From NCBI GenBank assembly GCA_030066475.1, contig JASJBO010000432.1:1-5633 (forward strand): a stretch of DNA of 5,633 bases. The letters run 5' to 3'. A model generated the notes under the pieces. That model had not been told where the DNA came from and did not search any database. It worked only from the letters and a program-made list of their open reading frames with translations. Position 1 is the stretch's first letter; the number at the start of each line of letters is the position of its first letter. Of this stretch, positions 5,354 to 5,633 are shown piece after piece. The stretch is from Myxococcota bacterium (GTDB lineage: Bacteria; Myxococcota_A; UBA9160; PR03). The position numbers were made by a program, and so were the translations under genes.

Positions 5354-5537
5354 AGCGGAGGGACTTGATCCGCCACCTGGAGGAGCACGGGTGCGAGCTG
5401 CTCCGTGAAGGGGGCCGCCACTCAGTCTATGTGAACCGGCGTTCACGCAAGGCTTCCATGTTCCGCGACACCGCGAGATCAACGAGCAGCTAGCGCGCAA
5501 GATCTGCCGCGATCTCGAGGTGCCTCGTCTTGGCTGA
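5350..5537 (+). pseudogene. hicA: HicA-family mRNA interferase toxin, frameshifted
   Basis: HicA toxins are small double-stranded-RNA-binding-fold ribonucleases that cleave mRNA. The GTG at 5350 overlaps the hicB stop and starts MKRRDLIRHLEEHGCELLRE, then GGRHSVYV with the catalytic-type His24, then NRRSRKASM. After Met37 (5458-5460) this frame degenerates and stops at TAG 5491-5493, giving 47 residues. From 5463 the -1 frame reads PRHREINEQLARKICRDLEV and continues PRLG to TGA 5535-5537, the expected HicA C-terminus. Reading G5460 twice (ATG-GTT-CCG) restores a 62-residue protein of normal HicA length with the family's VPRHxEI motif. So one base is missing near 5460, either a real inactivating mutation, a sequencing or assembly error, or less likely a programmed -1 shift, since no classical slippery heptamer is present. 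No Shine-Dalgarno is visible; translation is probably coupled to hicB. Confidence 0.88.
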
Positions 5538-5549
5538 GTACTGAACCCG

Positions 5550-5566
5550 CGCGCCCCGCGGGCGCG
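5550..5566. terminator. GC-rich hairpin downstream of hicA, candidate terminator
   Basis: CGCGCCC-CGC-GGGCGCG gives a perfect 7-bp stem with a 3-nt loop, located 12 nt after the hicA stop and just before the next candidate promoter. There is no T-run. Its core GCGCCCCGCGGGCGC differs at one position from the hairpin core at 4140-4154. Confidence 0.4.
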
Positions 5567-5568
5567 GC

Positions 5569-5574
5569 TATCCT
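5569..5574 (+). promoter_or_regulatory. Candidate -10 element TATCCT for the gene at the right edge
   Basis: TATCCT is the best -10-like hexamer in the window and lies 7 nt before GTG 5582, with no Shine-Dalgarno between. Transcription would start at or next to the GTG, implying a leaderless message. Confidence 0.45.
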
Positions 5575-5581
5575 GACGCGC

Positions 5582-5633
5582 GTGGACCTCGAGCCCGGCG
5601 GATACGACGAGCGGCTGCGGACGCTCGCGGTCG
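5582..5633 (+). CDS. 5' end of an unidentified gene, cut by the window edge
   Basis: From the GTG at 5582 the frame is open for 17 codons to the window end and reads MDLEPGGYDERLRTLAV. The codons have the strong third-position GC of the surrounding genes. The start is supported mainly by the TATCCT hexamer 7 nt upstream and by the lack of another nearby start. Too little is visible to assign a family. It would be the first gene after hicBA on the same strand, separated from it by a hairpin. Confidence 0.42.
   Translation, partial: MDLEPGGYDERLRTLAV

Noticed and set aside
5072..5500. N-terminal extension of the second hydrolase up to 5500 on the minus strand (436 residues)
   Set aside because: The extra 143 residues show no hydrolase similarity, run antisense through hicB and into hicA, and bypass an ATG that has a plausible promoter and begins the conserved sequence.
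1..5633. CRISPR array, tRNA, rRNA, insertion sequence or attachment site
   Set aside because: No regularly spaced direct repeats, no tRNA- or rRNA-like sequence, no transposase or integrase motifs and no terminal inverted repeats with target duplication were seen.

Overview
The window comes from a very GC-rich bacterial chromosome. Codons end overwhelmingly in G or C, genes are packed tightly on both strands, and long shadow reading frames lie opposite most genes. The gene set (soluble cytochrome P450, luciferase-like flavin/F420 oxidoreductase, two alpha/beta hydrolases, HicBA toxin-antitoxin) would suit a free-living actinobacterium, a myxobacterium-like 'deltaproteobacterium' or a related metagenomic lineage. 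Nothing in the sequence fixes the phylum.

Layout. (1) Positions 1-799, plus strand: a single-domain rhodanese is translationally coupled (TGATG overlap) to a small secreted protein of unknown function. (2) Positions 803-3050, minus strand: a probable two-gene operon runs from an HSL-family alpha/beta hydrolase into a cytochrome P450, with a 25-nt gap. The P450 stop faces the secreted-protein stop with only 3 nt between them. (3) Positions 3051-3097: a 47-bp divergent promoter region with -10-like elements on both strands and a 14-bp perfect palindrome. (4) Positions 3098-4105, plus: an LLM-class oxidoreductase. (5) Positions 4106-4189: a convergent intergenic stretch with GC-rich hairpins. 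(6) Positions 4190-5071, minus: a second, unrelated-type alpha/beta hydrolase. (7) Positions 5072-5128: a second short divergent promoter region. (8) Positions 5129-5537, plus: hicB followed by hicA, with hicA broken by a -1 frameshift at about 5460. (9) A GC hairpin, then the first 17 codons of a further plus-strand gene cut off by the window edge.

The central block (hydrolase, P450, LLM oxidoreductase, hydrolase) looks like a small oxidative-catabolic or detoxification module for a hydrophobic or ester-forming substrate. That is inference: no substrate can be read from the sequence, and no ferredoxin or ferredoxin reductase for the P450 lies in the window.

The most interesting signals are regulatory. 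Four gene starts that follow an intergenic region carry a TANNNT hexamer (three of them TANCCT) only 6-10 nt before the start codon, with no Shine-Dalgarno sequence, as expected of leaderless transcripts. Genes inside operons instead have clear Shine-Dalgarno sequences. Two divergent promoter pairs are so compact that their polymerase footprints must overlap. I did not find a convincing wholly new system, defence island, CRISPR array, tRNA, rRNA or mobile element.
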